A stretch of 64,000 bases of DNA from Phlebotomus papatasi (lineage: Eukaryota > Arthropoda > Insecta > Diptera > Psychodidae), in the NCBI RefSeq assembly GCF_024763615.1, contig NC_077223.1, positions 88,412,627 through 88,476,626 of the forward strand. The letters are read 5' to 3'. This document shows positions 55,601 through 64,000 of the stretch, one piece after another. A program made the translations under genes and the position numbers. Below the pieces are notes generated by a model. That model was not told the DNA's origin. It saw only the letters and a list, made by a program, of their open reading frames with translations, and did not search any database. Position 1 is the first letter of the stretch; each line of letters opens with the position of its first letter.

Positions 55601-58600
55601 AATCACTTAACTTGCGTATGATGTGTAATACCATGGTAAGAAATGGGTTAATTAAACTTTTAGGATCGTGAAACTGCCTCAATCTTCCCTACTGTATACC
55701 TAAACCAGAGGTGTGCAAGAAACCGTTGAAACTGAATTAACGTCAAAATAAGTTTGTTATAGTAGCGTTTTGACCATTGACATACATGTTTCATTTGACG
55801 TTAATTCGGTTTCAACGATTTCTTGCACACCTCTGACCTAAACCAAACGTAATTTATTGATTTATTAAAAAGGTCAGGTCAAACTGTGTAAAGATGTATT
55901 AAATTGCCCTACTGTCCCCTACTTAAAGAATTGGCTTTAATCCAAAATTTATTCGTCAAACACATACATTCTTTTTGCATGTTTTTCCCCTTTCACACAT
56001 TCAATTTTTTCTTCAATCACTCCAAGTATAACATTTGCAAGATAATAATAATATTATTAGATTATGAATGATACACAATTTCTGAATACATTCTTCTCAT
56101 TTTCCGGTCGATTTTCAGAGACTGCAGTTAGGAATGTTTATTATCTCACAACTTTAGCAAAATTAATTCAACGTAACGTGATTAAATTAACTAGAATGCT
56201 GCAATAACAATTAAATTCAATAAAATAAACGAAAGTGATGAGTAAGTTGTCCTTAGCAAGGATAAAACTTGTGCCAACAATAGCAAAATAATTTGCAAAA
56301 CACTCATAAAGCAATGAAAATACCTTATTATTGTGCTTATAAATACTAAATAACCCCCCATACAAGTACAAACTGTTACAGAAATTAGAATTACATAAAT
56401 ATTTTGAAAACAAGCAGACATAAAGAAATGAATGTAAGTATGTTTATGATTTATAGACTGCAAAGAAGGTGAATTTCGTGGTGTTAATTTGCGGAGGTGG
56501 AGAATAGAAGCACATAACAACACGGTTACATGCGTTATTAAAGTATCGAACTAAAAATAGTACCCAAATGTTTCCCATAGATTTTTTTATGTTTTAAAAT
56601 TGCGTGAAAAATTCACTCGTCTTCCTGAGAGACGATTTATTAATAGCTTCTTGAGAAGAAAATTGAACTTGAAAGTTTTTTTTTTAATTCTATTTCTCTC
56701 AAACCAAAAAAAAAATAAAGAGCTTTCAATTCTGTTGAATGAAAATATACATGAGTGAATTCCTGCATACTCTCTACTCTACTTGTATATACGTCTGCGT
56801 TCTTACAAGTTATTCCTCTTAATTATGTGCCAAAATATATGTATGCTGAACAAAAATAAAAGACGGAATTCAATCAATTGATGGTATGCCCACTTTTTGA
56901 CCTATGCAACAGACGATATTTAAACATGTGTCAATGTTAAGGGAAAATTCTATTTATTTCAACAATACATGACACCTGTTCGAAGAGGATTCTCCTTCAC
57001 TGTATGAATTTTCTCAATATTTAATCTCTTAAGAACCACTAAAAGTCTTATAAATTATAATGGTGAATGTGAAAATTATATAAAATTCTTGTTGTATGTT
57101 TTGAAAATCAAGATAAGCCACATTACTTTTGAGACACCTCTCTTCGTCTTCTTAATCATCACACATGAAATTATTTAGCATTCGCCTTGCTCAATCTTGC
57201 CAAATATCAAAATAGCCCACAAGATCTTAAGTAATTTTCATAAAGAAAATTCCTTTAGGAAAATAATGTAAAACTTTCATTTGTAATATGTTAGTCGATA
57301 TACATTATATTTTTTGACGTTATCCACAGCATTTTTTTTTTCAATTAGATAATTTCAATTGTATAATAAGATGATAAATCAGAATTATGTAAAATATACA
57401 CCAATTTTAGAATAAGTATTATAACTGTGAAGAAAATTGTCAAATTAAGAAAAGTTTGTCAAAAAGATGTTTTTCCATTTAAACCGTGAGAAAAAGTTTT
57501 GTCAAAGTAATAAGCAACATCCTTTCGAAGAAATTTTCACAAAATTCATTTGTCCGCTTACCAAAATTCTTCTTCAAAACATTCAAAGACGACAAGTAGA
57601 GGAAGGCTTTCAGGTTTTACACATACTCAGCCTTCGAACGCTTCGTATTTTTCCCATTCCTTTAATGAATCTGACTTAATTTTTTCAGGGTCTAAATTAC
57701 CTATAAAAATATATTGTCATAGACTGGTCAGCAATATCGGCGGAAAAATATGAAGTGCTCGAAGCCAAAGTGTGTGCAAAACCTAAAAGCTTTTCCCTAC
57801 TCTGACGCACTAATTTAAAGAAAGTATTAAAAAAAAGTAATATAATATAATGTTCTATCGTTTCAAATCAAAACATCGATCACCTTTTTTCGACCTAATC
57901 CTCTGAATTATGGAATATTAGAAGCTTAGATTTAAATTAAAATATTTAGTGCCAAAATGAAGATTTCCTTTTCTGTGTTAAAGGTTATGATATCCCCTTG
58001 CTCATTGAAAAAGAAAAACTCTATAGGGGAAAGTGGGGCATCTTTGAATGTGGGGCAACTTTGAAACTGATATTTTTCTACTATGTTTAAACGGAACTGA
58101 ACCATATTGTAACGTAATTTAGCTTCTCAATCTCATTGTGCAGCTAAATTATATCATGATAAGGTTCAATTTTATTTAAAAATAGGTGAAAAATCGCAAT
58201 TTGAAAGGTGCCCCACTTTCAAAGGTACCCAACTTCCCCCTATTGGCCAAAAACAAAACGTTTTTTCTAATTATTTAAGGGGTTACATGGCTCAAAAACA
58301 CTAAAAATTAGCATATTTTCTCTATTTTTTTTTTCATCATAATAAAATATTTATTTAATTCTTGCTCTTAGGCATATAAAAATTTAACATATTAAACATT
58401 ATGTTCAGAAAATTTTATTTATAAATTTTAAAAATTCAGCCACCGAAAACCCGTTTTTGATAAAAAAAAAGCTTAGTTTTCCGTAGACAAAATTTCTCAG
58501 AGTAAATTCATCTGAAATCTAAGAACCAAAAATTTTCTTTTAGCAAATCAGTTAAAATTAGTCCTTGAACGAAGGATTTTTGAAACAAAAAAAAAAAAGA

Positions 58601-61600
58601 AATTCGGATTTTTGAGAGAATTTTATAAAAATAATCGTTTTCGGCATATTTCATACCATGTATTGTAAAATTAGCTTTGATAAGGGAAGTATAAAGTCCT
58701 TCGTTCAAGAATTAGTTTCACACAACTGCTAATATGAGGTATAGATCAACTTATGCCCTAGACACACTTACGACTTAAGCCGAGAGACGACTTAGTGGAA
58801 AATTATGGAAATGTAGTTTAACCATTATTTCGAATATAATTACGCTAAGCCGCCTCTTGGCTAATCCTCAGGTCTGTCAAGGCCCTTACTCTGAGAAATC
58901 TAGTCCAACGAAAAAAATATTTTTTATAGATCTTCAAAAATCAGGTCAGTGGCCTATTTTTTTTAATTTTTAAATAAAAATTTCAGAAAATATTGTTTTA
59001 TAATGTTGTGATTTAATGCTTAAGAGCCTAAATTAAAGAAATATCTAATAATGCTGAAAAAAGAGAAAATATGCTATTTTTTAGTCTTATTGACCCACGT
59101 AACTCCTTAAGAATAAAATAACAAAAAAACTTTTTTTTTTGGATCAATAGTACCCCAATAATCCTTAAAACGTTAAGTTAAAGTTTAAGATTAAACGATC
59201 ACTCAAACCGTGTGGAATAAAAAAAATCTAAACAAAATTATGACTTTTAAAATATTTGGGGGAAGTGGGGAACTTTTGAGCCGGGGCACCGTTAGATAAG
59301 GCTTATTTCTCCTATTTTTAAACGAAACTGGACTTTACCATGGTACAATTTATCTCGACAAATCAATTTTGAAGCTAAGCTACATTATGATAAGGCTCAG
59401 TTCTACTTGAAACTAGGAGAGGAAGCCCTATGTTAAAGGTGCCCCAATTCAAAAGTGCTTCATTTCTTCATACCGTTTATTGGAGATTACAAAAAAAGCT
59501 TTAGAAAACGAATTACAAGAATCAAAACTTAAAGATTTATCACTGAATCTAGGGAGAAATTTGAGAAAAACTTATATTAAATAATTTACTTAAAGTCTAG
59601 GAAACCGTTTTAATTTATAAATTTGTTTTAAGGGGGCAGTCTGAACTTCAAGATCAAAAAATCGATCTTTTTATTGTCTAAATCGATAGATAAAATATCT
59701 AAAAATATACCCAAAAAATCCGAAACCAAACCGAAATATTTCCGAAGATAAAGATATGGAAGCAAAGGAACCGAACAGATTGCCAAGCACTCGGACAAAC
59801 ATCAAAATTGACGGAAAATTATAACAAAAAAAAACTTATGGACCAAATGAATTGAATTAAAAAAAAAGTCAACCCAGGGACCATTAACATGCCCGTCACT
59901 CCCCTCCCCTTATCGTTCCCTAACAAAACCATGTTTTTTGGGATCGCTCGATAACGCGTCGTGTGATTTTTCTTTTTAATTTCTGGATATGTTTCAGAGA
60001 TTACCCAGATTTCGTCCTTTATACGAAAAAAACGTTGAATCATTCCTAATAATGTTTTTTCAATGTCAAAGGTTTAAGAGATTCTACAGAACATATTTCT
60101 CTACGGAATGGTGTCACGTTTCGGCTCTTTGAAAAGATCTTGCAATTTCTGACAATTACGAACCGATTCCGATCAGTTACGATGCGGTAATGAACCGGTT
60201 CATAATCAATAACTAATTTTTAAGCGAAAATCAATTTTATTACTCCTAAGAAATTTTGGACGATTTTTTGAGTAATTTATGAATCGGGTTAAATCGATTG
60301 TGAATCAACAAACGGTAAATGACGTGAATGTATTGAAGTACAGCATTTAAGCCATGATTATGACAGCTTATTAAGTCGACAAAGAATTGCCTAAATAGAT
60401 ATTTGTTTAAATAATAATCAATCTTTTAAGTGAAAGAAATTATTAGAAAAAATAATAAAAATCTTCAAAGACATAATACATCACCAAATGACCAAGGTAT
60501 TTTAATAATTCATCTTTGAGATTGTATGTATTAATAAGATCAATCACATTAAAGTATGTATATTATGAAAACATTGGCAGCATTTATCATTTCTTTCCCT
60601 TTCATGTATTTATCATTTGTGCACATATTTTGCATTTCACTTGTACTAAAGCACTATGAGTACATGTTAAAGTATATCATCAAGACATGGTACAGATTTC
60701 AGGCTAGTTAGAGCAGGAATACTGAAAGTATTTTGGCTTAGAATAATTTATTTCTTGAGAAGAACTATCTAATGTAATTTGCGAAACCCTTAATTCAAAA
60801 AGTAAAGTTCAATTTCTATTTGGCATTCCTATCGGAATCATGTCTTTTACTTCCTAAAAATGAGGAAAATCTGTTGCGAATAATTAATCAAACTTTGTAA
60901 GTATTACATTTTTGTTTTTAATATGCATTAGGAAAATTTTACAGTTAAAAACTACTCATAGTTTACTTACTAGCCCTTCACTGAGAAAAAAGAGGGTGCG
61001 ATTAACTTTTTTTGCTCATAACTTTAACACTTTTTAGGTGTAAAAATATATCAACATTTTTTCATGTTAATTTTACATCTTTTTAAGGGTAAAATTAATA
61101 TGAAAAAGTGTAACTTTAACCCCGAATACACCTAAAAAGGGTAATATTTACACCGATTTCGGATCAATAGTGCAGGGTAAAATTAACATTTCCGGAATGT
61201 TATTTTAACTTTTTCGGATTTCTCTCAGTGTTTATACCCTCTTTATACTCCGTTTATAAGGTCTACATATCACATTTAGTACATACTTTAGTACATGCAT
61301 CTGCTAAACTATTCTGCTTTAGTACAGATATGCTATTAATATTTTTGTTCAAAGTTTAAAAAAAGTGACACTTATCCAATTAGCAATCGAAAATAGCTTG
61401 CATCTTGCAAGATTTAAATAAGAAAATCTGCTGAAAAATCGGTCTAAAAAAAATTGTACAATTTACGCTCTTCATAAAACAGATTCATAAAAATTAATTA
61501 AGACATTTGAATATAATTTTAAATATATATACTTTTTAAAGCGTTACAAAAATACGCAGATGGGGACAAGGAACTCTTAGTTGATAAGGTACCACGCCCA

Positions 61601-61889
61601 CATTTCCAACCACTTTGTCTCTCTGCGACAAACAAGAAACCATGGAAGGATTTTCCACTCATCAATCAATTTCTTACAGATTCTTTTTTTTCGCACCGGA
61701 AAATGAGACTTTTTCACACCCAAAAGTCACACACAAAAATAATTTAGTTATTAAAAAAATAATACTCACCAAATCTCTGTGCAATTCTTTGCTAAAGTAC
61801 GGACTGAGTTTCATTGTACCGATGAAAATGAAGAAAAGTCCCAAGAGAATTGATAAACTCTTTAGTACAATGGATGTTGATGCTGCCAT
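46664..61889 (-). CDS. NACHO: TMEM35A/NACHO, nicotinic acetylcholine receptor chaperone
   Basis: Four exons on the minus strand: 61770-61889, 52950-53088, 52659-52810, 46664-46732, joining to 160 codons (159 aa; the human protein is 167). Exon 1: MAASTSIVLKSLSILLGLFF then IFIGTMKLSPYFSKELHRDL. Exon 2: YVKYAKVFP and RRVVGILEVICGLAMVFVPF. Exon 3: ITLLALMLLAVYSHYMVSDP then FERSGPALVFTFMLGGRL. Exon 4: a short Ala-rich tail. The G-L-F-F-x-F-x-GT-x-KL start, the GxLEVxCG helix and the DP-x-x-R-x-x-P/HALVF motif match the TMEM35 family, four-helix ER membrane proteins needed for assembly of nicotinic receptors. Start chosen at the second of two close ATGs (61898 and 61889) by analogy with the family. 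All junctions are GT-AG. Introns of 8.7 and 5.9 kb are MITE-rich. Confidence 0.92.
47409..47765. repeat. Decayed relative of the 25116-26930 repeat, part 1
   Basis: AGATGAGATTCTGAGCAATC start, then CTCCGATTCTAATTGTCAGA, TTCATAAAACCACCGCTAGA and GAAATTTTAGTATATTATAG in the same order as at 25116-25780. It stops at TATAGTTGCACAAT (47751-47764), a word that returns at 49499-49512, where the match to the family resumes. The intervening segment is apparently inserted or duplicated. Confidence 0.55.
47771..47861. mobile_element. Short GAGACGCTCAGAG hairpin element
   Basis: GAGACGCTCAGAGCAG at the left and CTGTTCTGAGCGTCTC at the right, about 90 bp in total. The flanking ATTAAAT / AATAATAAAACTTAA matches the uninterrupted form at 49506-49531. 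Confidence 0.5.
47924..48176. mobile_element. CACTGAGAGAAA MITE, copy 1 (NACHO intron 3)
   Basis: TA-CACTGAGAGAAAAACGG ... GGATTTCTCTCAGTG-TA, 253 bp. The interior has repeated GGTAAAATTAACATT/AATGTTAATTTTAC words. It is nearly identical to 60979-61230 in the same orientation. Confidence 0.8.
48177..49498. other. NACHO intron 3 sequence, no supported feature
   Basis: AT-rich. A minus-strand frame at 48859-49128 has no recognisable domain. Confidence 0.3.
49861..52158. mobile_element. 2.3-kb TIR element with GGTGTT subterminal repeats and exon-like remnants
   Basis: Starts TACACACAGAGAAGTG and ends AATTTCTCTGTGTGTA. Both sides (49875-50105 and 51890-52145) are packed with GGTGTTG / CAACACC words. 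Between them lies sequence with consensus splice sites and short open blocks (see 50485-51460). Target duplication not resolved. In intron 3 of NACHO. Confidence 0.65.
50485..51460 (+). pseudogene. Decayed multi-exon gene carried inside the TIR element
   Basis: Block 1 (ATG at 50485, context GCGAATGG) stays open to a GTAGGT donor at 50648: MANLKAGVKKGQFERCLRKS then ASVFINEIEKGRDFYHHHHY. The acceptor at 50833 leads to a stop in that frame, while another frame reads MSSLRDHFLTNLG then a one-base break before KKEEDMEDIPESFVSQ. Later blocks (about 51094-51214 with GTAAAT, and 51326-51458 with GTAAAT) contain AELKDKWAILVTSYACKL and FKKISQYTISQLKIFEEEEK in shifted frames. Splice sites survive, frames do not, so this looks like a captured or transposase-related gene now dead. 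I do not recognise its family. Confidence 0.45.
53340..53895. repeat. Degenerate tandem repeat (GAAATCCAAGAAACCC-like unit)
   Basis: Many imperfect units of about 30-36 bp containing TTTCGCGAAATC or TTTCACGAAA followed by AGAAACCCAAAGAAA. The period is not constant. It belongs to the general class of A-rich minisatellites also seen at 6362-6615. Confidence 0.5.
54133..54246. mobile_element. 114-bp hairpin MITE with TGGCCTCTACACA ends
   Basis: TGGCCTCTACACACTAGAGC then AATTTATGCCCAT; the right side reads ATGGACATAAATTTCTCTAA then TGTGTAGAGGCCA. The arms of about 45 bp meet near 54190. Flanks are TTA on both sides. Confidence 0.65.
55706..55835. mobile_element. 130-bp hAT-type MITE with 8-bp target duplication
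   Basis: CAGAGGTGTGCAAGAAACCG at the left and its near-complement CGATTTCTTGCACACCTCTG at the right; the arms of about 45 bp continue through TTAACGTCAAA. The direct repeat ACCTAAAC occurs at 55698-55705 and 55836-55843, an exact 8-bp duplication as expected for hAT transposons, whose TIRs typically start CAGRGG. Confidence 0.85.
55922..57599. other. NACHO intron 1 sequence, no supported feature
   Basis: AT-rich. Minus-strand frames at 56168-56523 are hydrophobic but overlap in different frames and lack a start context or family resemblance. Confidence 0.3.
57600..57798. mobile_element. Compact complete copy of the GGGGAAGGCTT MITE
   Basis: GAGGAAGGCTTTCAGG, then TTCGAACGCTTCGTATTTTT and CCTTTAATGAATCTGAC; the right side has CATAGACTGGTCAGC, GAAAAATATGAAGTGCTCGA and AAACCTAAAAGCTTTTCCC. 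The termini are inverted for about 60 bp. This 199-bp unit is the reference for the larger copies at 16222, 35790 and 37131. Confidence 0.75.
58024..58242. mobile_element. GGGGAAAGTGGGGCA MITE, copy 1
   Basis: TAGGGGAAAGTGGGGCATCT ... GGTACCCAACTTCCCCCTA. Inner words GAACTGAACCATATTGTAAC and TATCATGATAAGGTTCA are mirrored. A related, more diverged copy is at 59256-59475. Confidence 0.6.
58738..58884. mobile_element. TGACAGACCT-type inverted repeat
   Basis: The right end GGTCTGTCAAGGCCC and left GCCCTAGACACACTTACGAC flank AGCCGAGAGACGACTTAGTG / CGCTAAGCCGCCTCTTGGCT, which are inverted to each other. A half copy lies at 19238-19330. 58243-58737 shows nothing definite. Confidence 0.45.
59256..59475. 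mobile_element. GGGGAAAGTGGGGCA MITE, copy 2
   Basis: TTGGGGGAAGTGGGGAACTT at the left, GGTGCCCCAATTCAAAAGTG at the right, with AAACGAAACTGGACTTTACC and ATGATAAGGCTCAGTTCTAC inside, parallel to 58024-58242. Confidence 0.55.
59860..60310. repeat. Dispersed repeat related to 5810-6090 and 49596-49860
   Basis: 59860-60010 contains CCATGTTTTTTGGGATCGCT and CTGGATATGTTTCAGAGA, the reverse of segments near 5905-5985 inside the CTCCCTCCGTTCC element. 60018-60310 (ATACGAAAAAAACGTTGAAT, ATTCCTAATAATG, GAATGGTGT, GAACCGGTTCATAATC) parallels 49596-49860. These pieces of older composite repeats lie in NACHO intron 1. Confidence 0.5.
60979..61230. mobile_element. CACTGAGAGAAA MITE, copy 2 (NACHO intron 1)
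   Basis: CACTGAGAAAAAAGAGGG ... CGGATTTCTCTCAGTG, 252 bp. It differs from 47924-48176 at only about a dozen positions by eye, so the two insertions are recent or share a recent source. Confidence 0.8.
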
Positions 61890-63098
61890 TTTCACCACAA
61901 TTATCTTAACTTTTTCACAAACTTTTTCTTTTTCTCTTCAAAATCACACAAAAATAAATCTACTTTTACATCAAAATCACATAAAATTTTTTAAATGACT
62001 AAAATCACAAGAATTTCTCGATTTTTTTTCCTCTTTCACATAACAAACGTCTTGTGAATTCTCAAGTCCTCGCCACTTCAGTGTCGCCCACAGAAATGCT
62101 TCTTGAAACAAATTCTACTTCAATTTCACCATTTTTGCCCACCCTAAAAAAAAAGTTGTCTTCCTAAAAGTTCTTTGAGCACGAAAAATCACAAAAAATT
62201 GCGTGAGAAAATCGACAGGAAAGGTCACTCCCTGTTTTTTCTTCACTCCAATTTATCGCTTAATGGAATATTTTATGGTTTTCCCATGAAAAAATTTATA
62301 TAGAAAATTTTCCTACAAATTTATTACTTAACGTCGAGATGCAATACCCGATGGACAAACACTGACTGAGCTTTGAGACCGTGAAAAATCAATATAGACG
62401 CTCAACATTCTCTTTTACTTGCTCTTTCAAAGAGCATAAGGGAGAAATTTTCACAAATTTTCTCGGAAAATTCATTCTCAATGAGTTTGCGCAATGTATT
62501 TCCTGACAATTCGCGTCACATTTGCAAATTCTTGCCAAATTTCTGCATTTTCGTCAATTCAAAAATTCATTAAAGTGTCTCAATCGTCACCTTTGTAACC
62601 TAGGAGTGTTCTATTGGTGGAAAACTCTTCAAAATTACCCTAAAAATACCCAAATAAGTATTTGTTTACATCGTACCGGTGTCATAAAGTGGAATGGGAA
62701 GGTTTGTGGTCAAACAATTCCCCTATTTTCGCACGTGACTCCCCAAAATTCACTAAATATAATTGTCAATTAAATAAATTTTCCAGAAGAAAAGTATGAA
62801 TTAATATCACAATTTAGAATCTTGATGATCCAAGAGACTCTCTACCATCTTCAGGATCGGGTGTTTCGATACAAGATTTTGGTGAAAACCCCTCATGAAA
62901 AAGGGTCTGCAAGGGCATGAAAAACTCATGGAGACGCTAAAGTTTGTAGATAAGGGCAGTAATTGGGAGGCTTGGGGGATACTTTTCCATGGCAATCGTC
63001 GCCATTTTTCCATTTTCTTGCAAATTGTCACTGTCAGTGAAAATTTTCAGCTGGACTTCAATCATGAAGATCTGGGAAGTGTGAAAAGTTGTACAAAA
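61890..63098. promoter_or_regulatory. Shared upstream region of NACHO (minus) and NALCN (plus)
   Basis: About 1.2 kb lies between two divergently oriented start codons. 62040-62470 is less repeat-like than the rest of the window and has no MITE. No TATA box or initiator is assigned with confidence. The NALCN frame stays open upstream of its ATG to 62895 (68 extra codons with no family resemblance), which I treat as 5' UTR. Confidence 0.4.
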
Positions 63099-63817
63099 AT
63101 GTTAGGTAGAAAACAAAGTCTCAAGGGTGAACCCATTCTGGCGGACTACGGACCCGAAGAGTCCCTCAATGAGAGTGCAGACATTGAATGGGTGAACAAA
63201 TTATGGGTGAGACGTCTGATGCGTCTCTGTGCCCTAGTTTCCCTTACATCAGTCTCCCTGAACACACCCAAGACATTCGAGCGTCATCCACCATTGCAGT
63301 ATATCACCTTTGTCTGTGACACCATCGTGACCTTTCTCTTTAGTGCCGAAATGATCGCCAAGATGCACATCAGGGGCGTCTACAAGGGTGAAGTACCCTA
63401 CCTTAAGGATCACTGGTGCCAATTTGACGCAACAATGGTCACCTTTCTTTGGATGTCAATCACCTTGCAAGTATTTGAAATACTTGGAATCGTTCATGAA
63501 TTCTCCTACTTATCCATTATGCGTGCACCCCGACCACTTATAATGATTCGCTTCCTGCGAGTCTTCCTGAAGTTTTCCATGCCAAAGAGTCGCATCAATC
63601 AAATATTCAAGTTAGTCTTCACATTCTTGTGCTCTTAATCCTTTTCAATATCCCTAACAATCCTAATCTTTGATTTTCTTGATTCCAGGCGATCAAGCCA
63701 ACAGATTTACAATGTCACACTGTTCTTCCTATTCTTCATGTCCTTATATGGACTTCTGGGTGTTCAATTCTTTGGCGAACTCAAAAATCACTGTGTGCTC
63801 AACACAACGGAAATTGA
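63099..63817 (+). CDS. na: NALCN / narrow abdomen sodium-leak channel, N-terminal part
   Basis: Exons 63099-63610 and 63689-63817 join in frame across AA|G (GTTAGT donor, TTCCAG acceptor); the second ends at a GTAAGT donor (63818) and the gene continues off the window. Translation begins MLGRKQSLKGEP, then DYGPEESLNESADIEWVNKL, the conserved N-terminus of NALCN. Domain I follows: S1 (LCALVSLTSVSLNTP), S2 (FVCDTIVTFLFSAEMIAKMH), S3 (FDATMVTFLWMSITLQVFEI), S4 with spaced arginines (MRAPRPLIMIRFLRVFLKFS) and S5 (QIYNVTLFFLFFMSLYGLLG). NALCN is a four-domain, voltage-insensitive-type cation leak channel setting neuronal resting potential; the fly gene affects circadian locomotor rhythm and anaesthetic response. 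About 214 of roughly 1700-2000 residues are present. Confidence 0.95.
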
Positions 63818-63865
63818 GTAAGTAGTATGATCAATATAATCTGATGACCGTGATGACCCATTCGG

Positions 63866-64000
63866 GATTTTGGCTTTTGGGACTTTGCAGAACTTCGGCT
63901 ATTAAGGATTTTGGTTTTTCGGAATTTTAGCTTCTCGGGATTTTGGCTTTCGGGATTTTCATTTTTCCAGATCTTGGATTTTTGGGATAATGGTTTTCGG
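63866..64000 (-). repeat. Degenerate GGGATTTTGGCTTTC minisatellite in the channel gene intron
   Basis: Units such as CGGGATTTTGGCTTT, CGGAATTTTAGCTTCT and CGGGATTTTCATTTTT, the reverse complement of the 6362-6615 array. It runs off the window edge, so its length is unknown. Confidence 0.65.

Larger units (their letters stand above)
53203..55921. mobile_element. Putative 2.7-kb TIR element with TAGGGGAGAGTGGGGCAA ends
   Basis: The left end TAGGGGAGAGTGGGGCAATT (then TAATAC) is matched in reverse at the right (GTATTAAATTGCCCTACTGT then CCCCTA). No transposase ORF. The interior includes a degenerate satellite and two small MITEs. Shorter relatives with GGGGAAAGTGGGGCA ends are at 58024-58242 and 59256-59475. 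NACHO intron 1. The two ends could also belong to independent small copies. Confidence 0.4.

Noticed and set aside
56168..56523. Hydrophobic minus-strand ORFs
   Set aside because: Two overlapping frames in AT-rich intron, no family resemblance, no splice connection to NACHO exons.
61615..61998. 127-codon plus-strand ORF across NACHO exon 1
   Set aside because: Antisense shadow of exon 1 and its 5' UTR; composition is random.
62895..63098. 68-codon N-terminal extension of the NALCN frame
   Set aside because: In frame but unlike the family; the conserved N-terminus starts at the ATG at 63099.

Overview
This is a eukaryotic, AT-rich, intron-bearing genomic window, almost certainly from an insect and most likely a dipteran. 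The basis is GT-AG introns of about 50-100 bp mixed with multi-kilobase ones, CTAAC-like branch points, and proteins of insect type. The N-terminus of the sodium-leak channel (narrow abdomen/NALCN) looks very close to the fly protein from memory. A nematoceran such as a sand fly is my guess, not something the sequence proves. Roughly four fifths of the window is non-coding and packed with short inverted-repeat DNA elements (MITEs), many present in two or more copies and often nested.

Layout. 1-12.5 kb is gene-poor repeat landscape: a paired ACAGTAAAAA MITE, a TTAA-flanked piggyBac-like element, a 0.9 kb element with CTCCCTCCGTTCC ends, a near-perfect foldback hairpin, a non-LTR retrotransposon tail and one orphan candidate 5' exon. 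12.5-22.4 kb holds a plus-strand CRAL-TRIO (clavesin/alpha-TTP-like) lipid-transfer gene, whose start codon may be split by its first intron. 23.4-31.1 kb holds a plus-strand secreted leucine-rich-repeat protein in five exons. 31.7-43.3 kb holds a plus-strand single-pass cadherin-family protein in five exons. Its first intron carries a 1.7 kb palindrome with tRNA-like promoter boxes in both arms, and its second intron carries a roughly 2.9 kb, 40-bp-unit minisatellite that sits inside a MITE. 43.4-46.0 kb is a minus-strand, intronless gene of about 870 codons (KIAA0825-like, tentative), converging tail-to-tail with the cadherin. 46.7-61.9 kb is a minus-strand four-exon gene for the TMEM35A/NACHO acetylcholine-receptor chaperone, with 5.9 and 8.7 kb introns full of MITEs. 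63.1 kb to the end is the 5' part of a plus-strand NALCN/narrow abdomen channel gene, divergent from NACHO across about 1.2 kb.

The genes do not form an operon-like unit. The relationships with functional colour are the NACHO/NALCN divergent pair (a receptor chaperone next to a leak channel, both neuronal membrane-excitability genes) and the cadherin/KIAA0825-like convergent pair with about 100 bp between stop codons. The most unusual structures are the intronic minisatellite born inside a MITE, the large palindrome with near-identical outer arms but a diverged centre, and a 2.3 kb TIR element that carries decayed exon-like pieces with intact splice sites.
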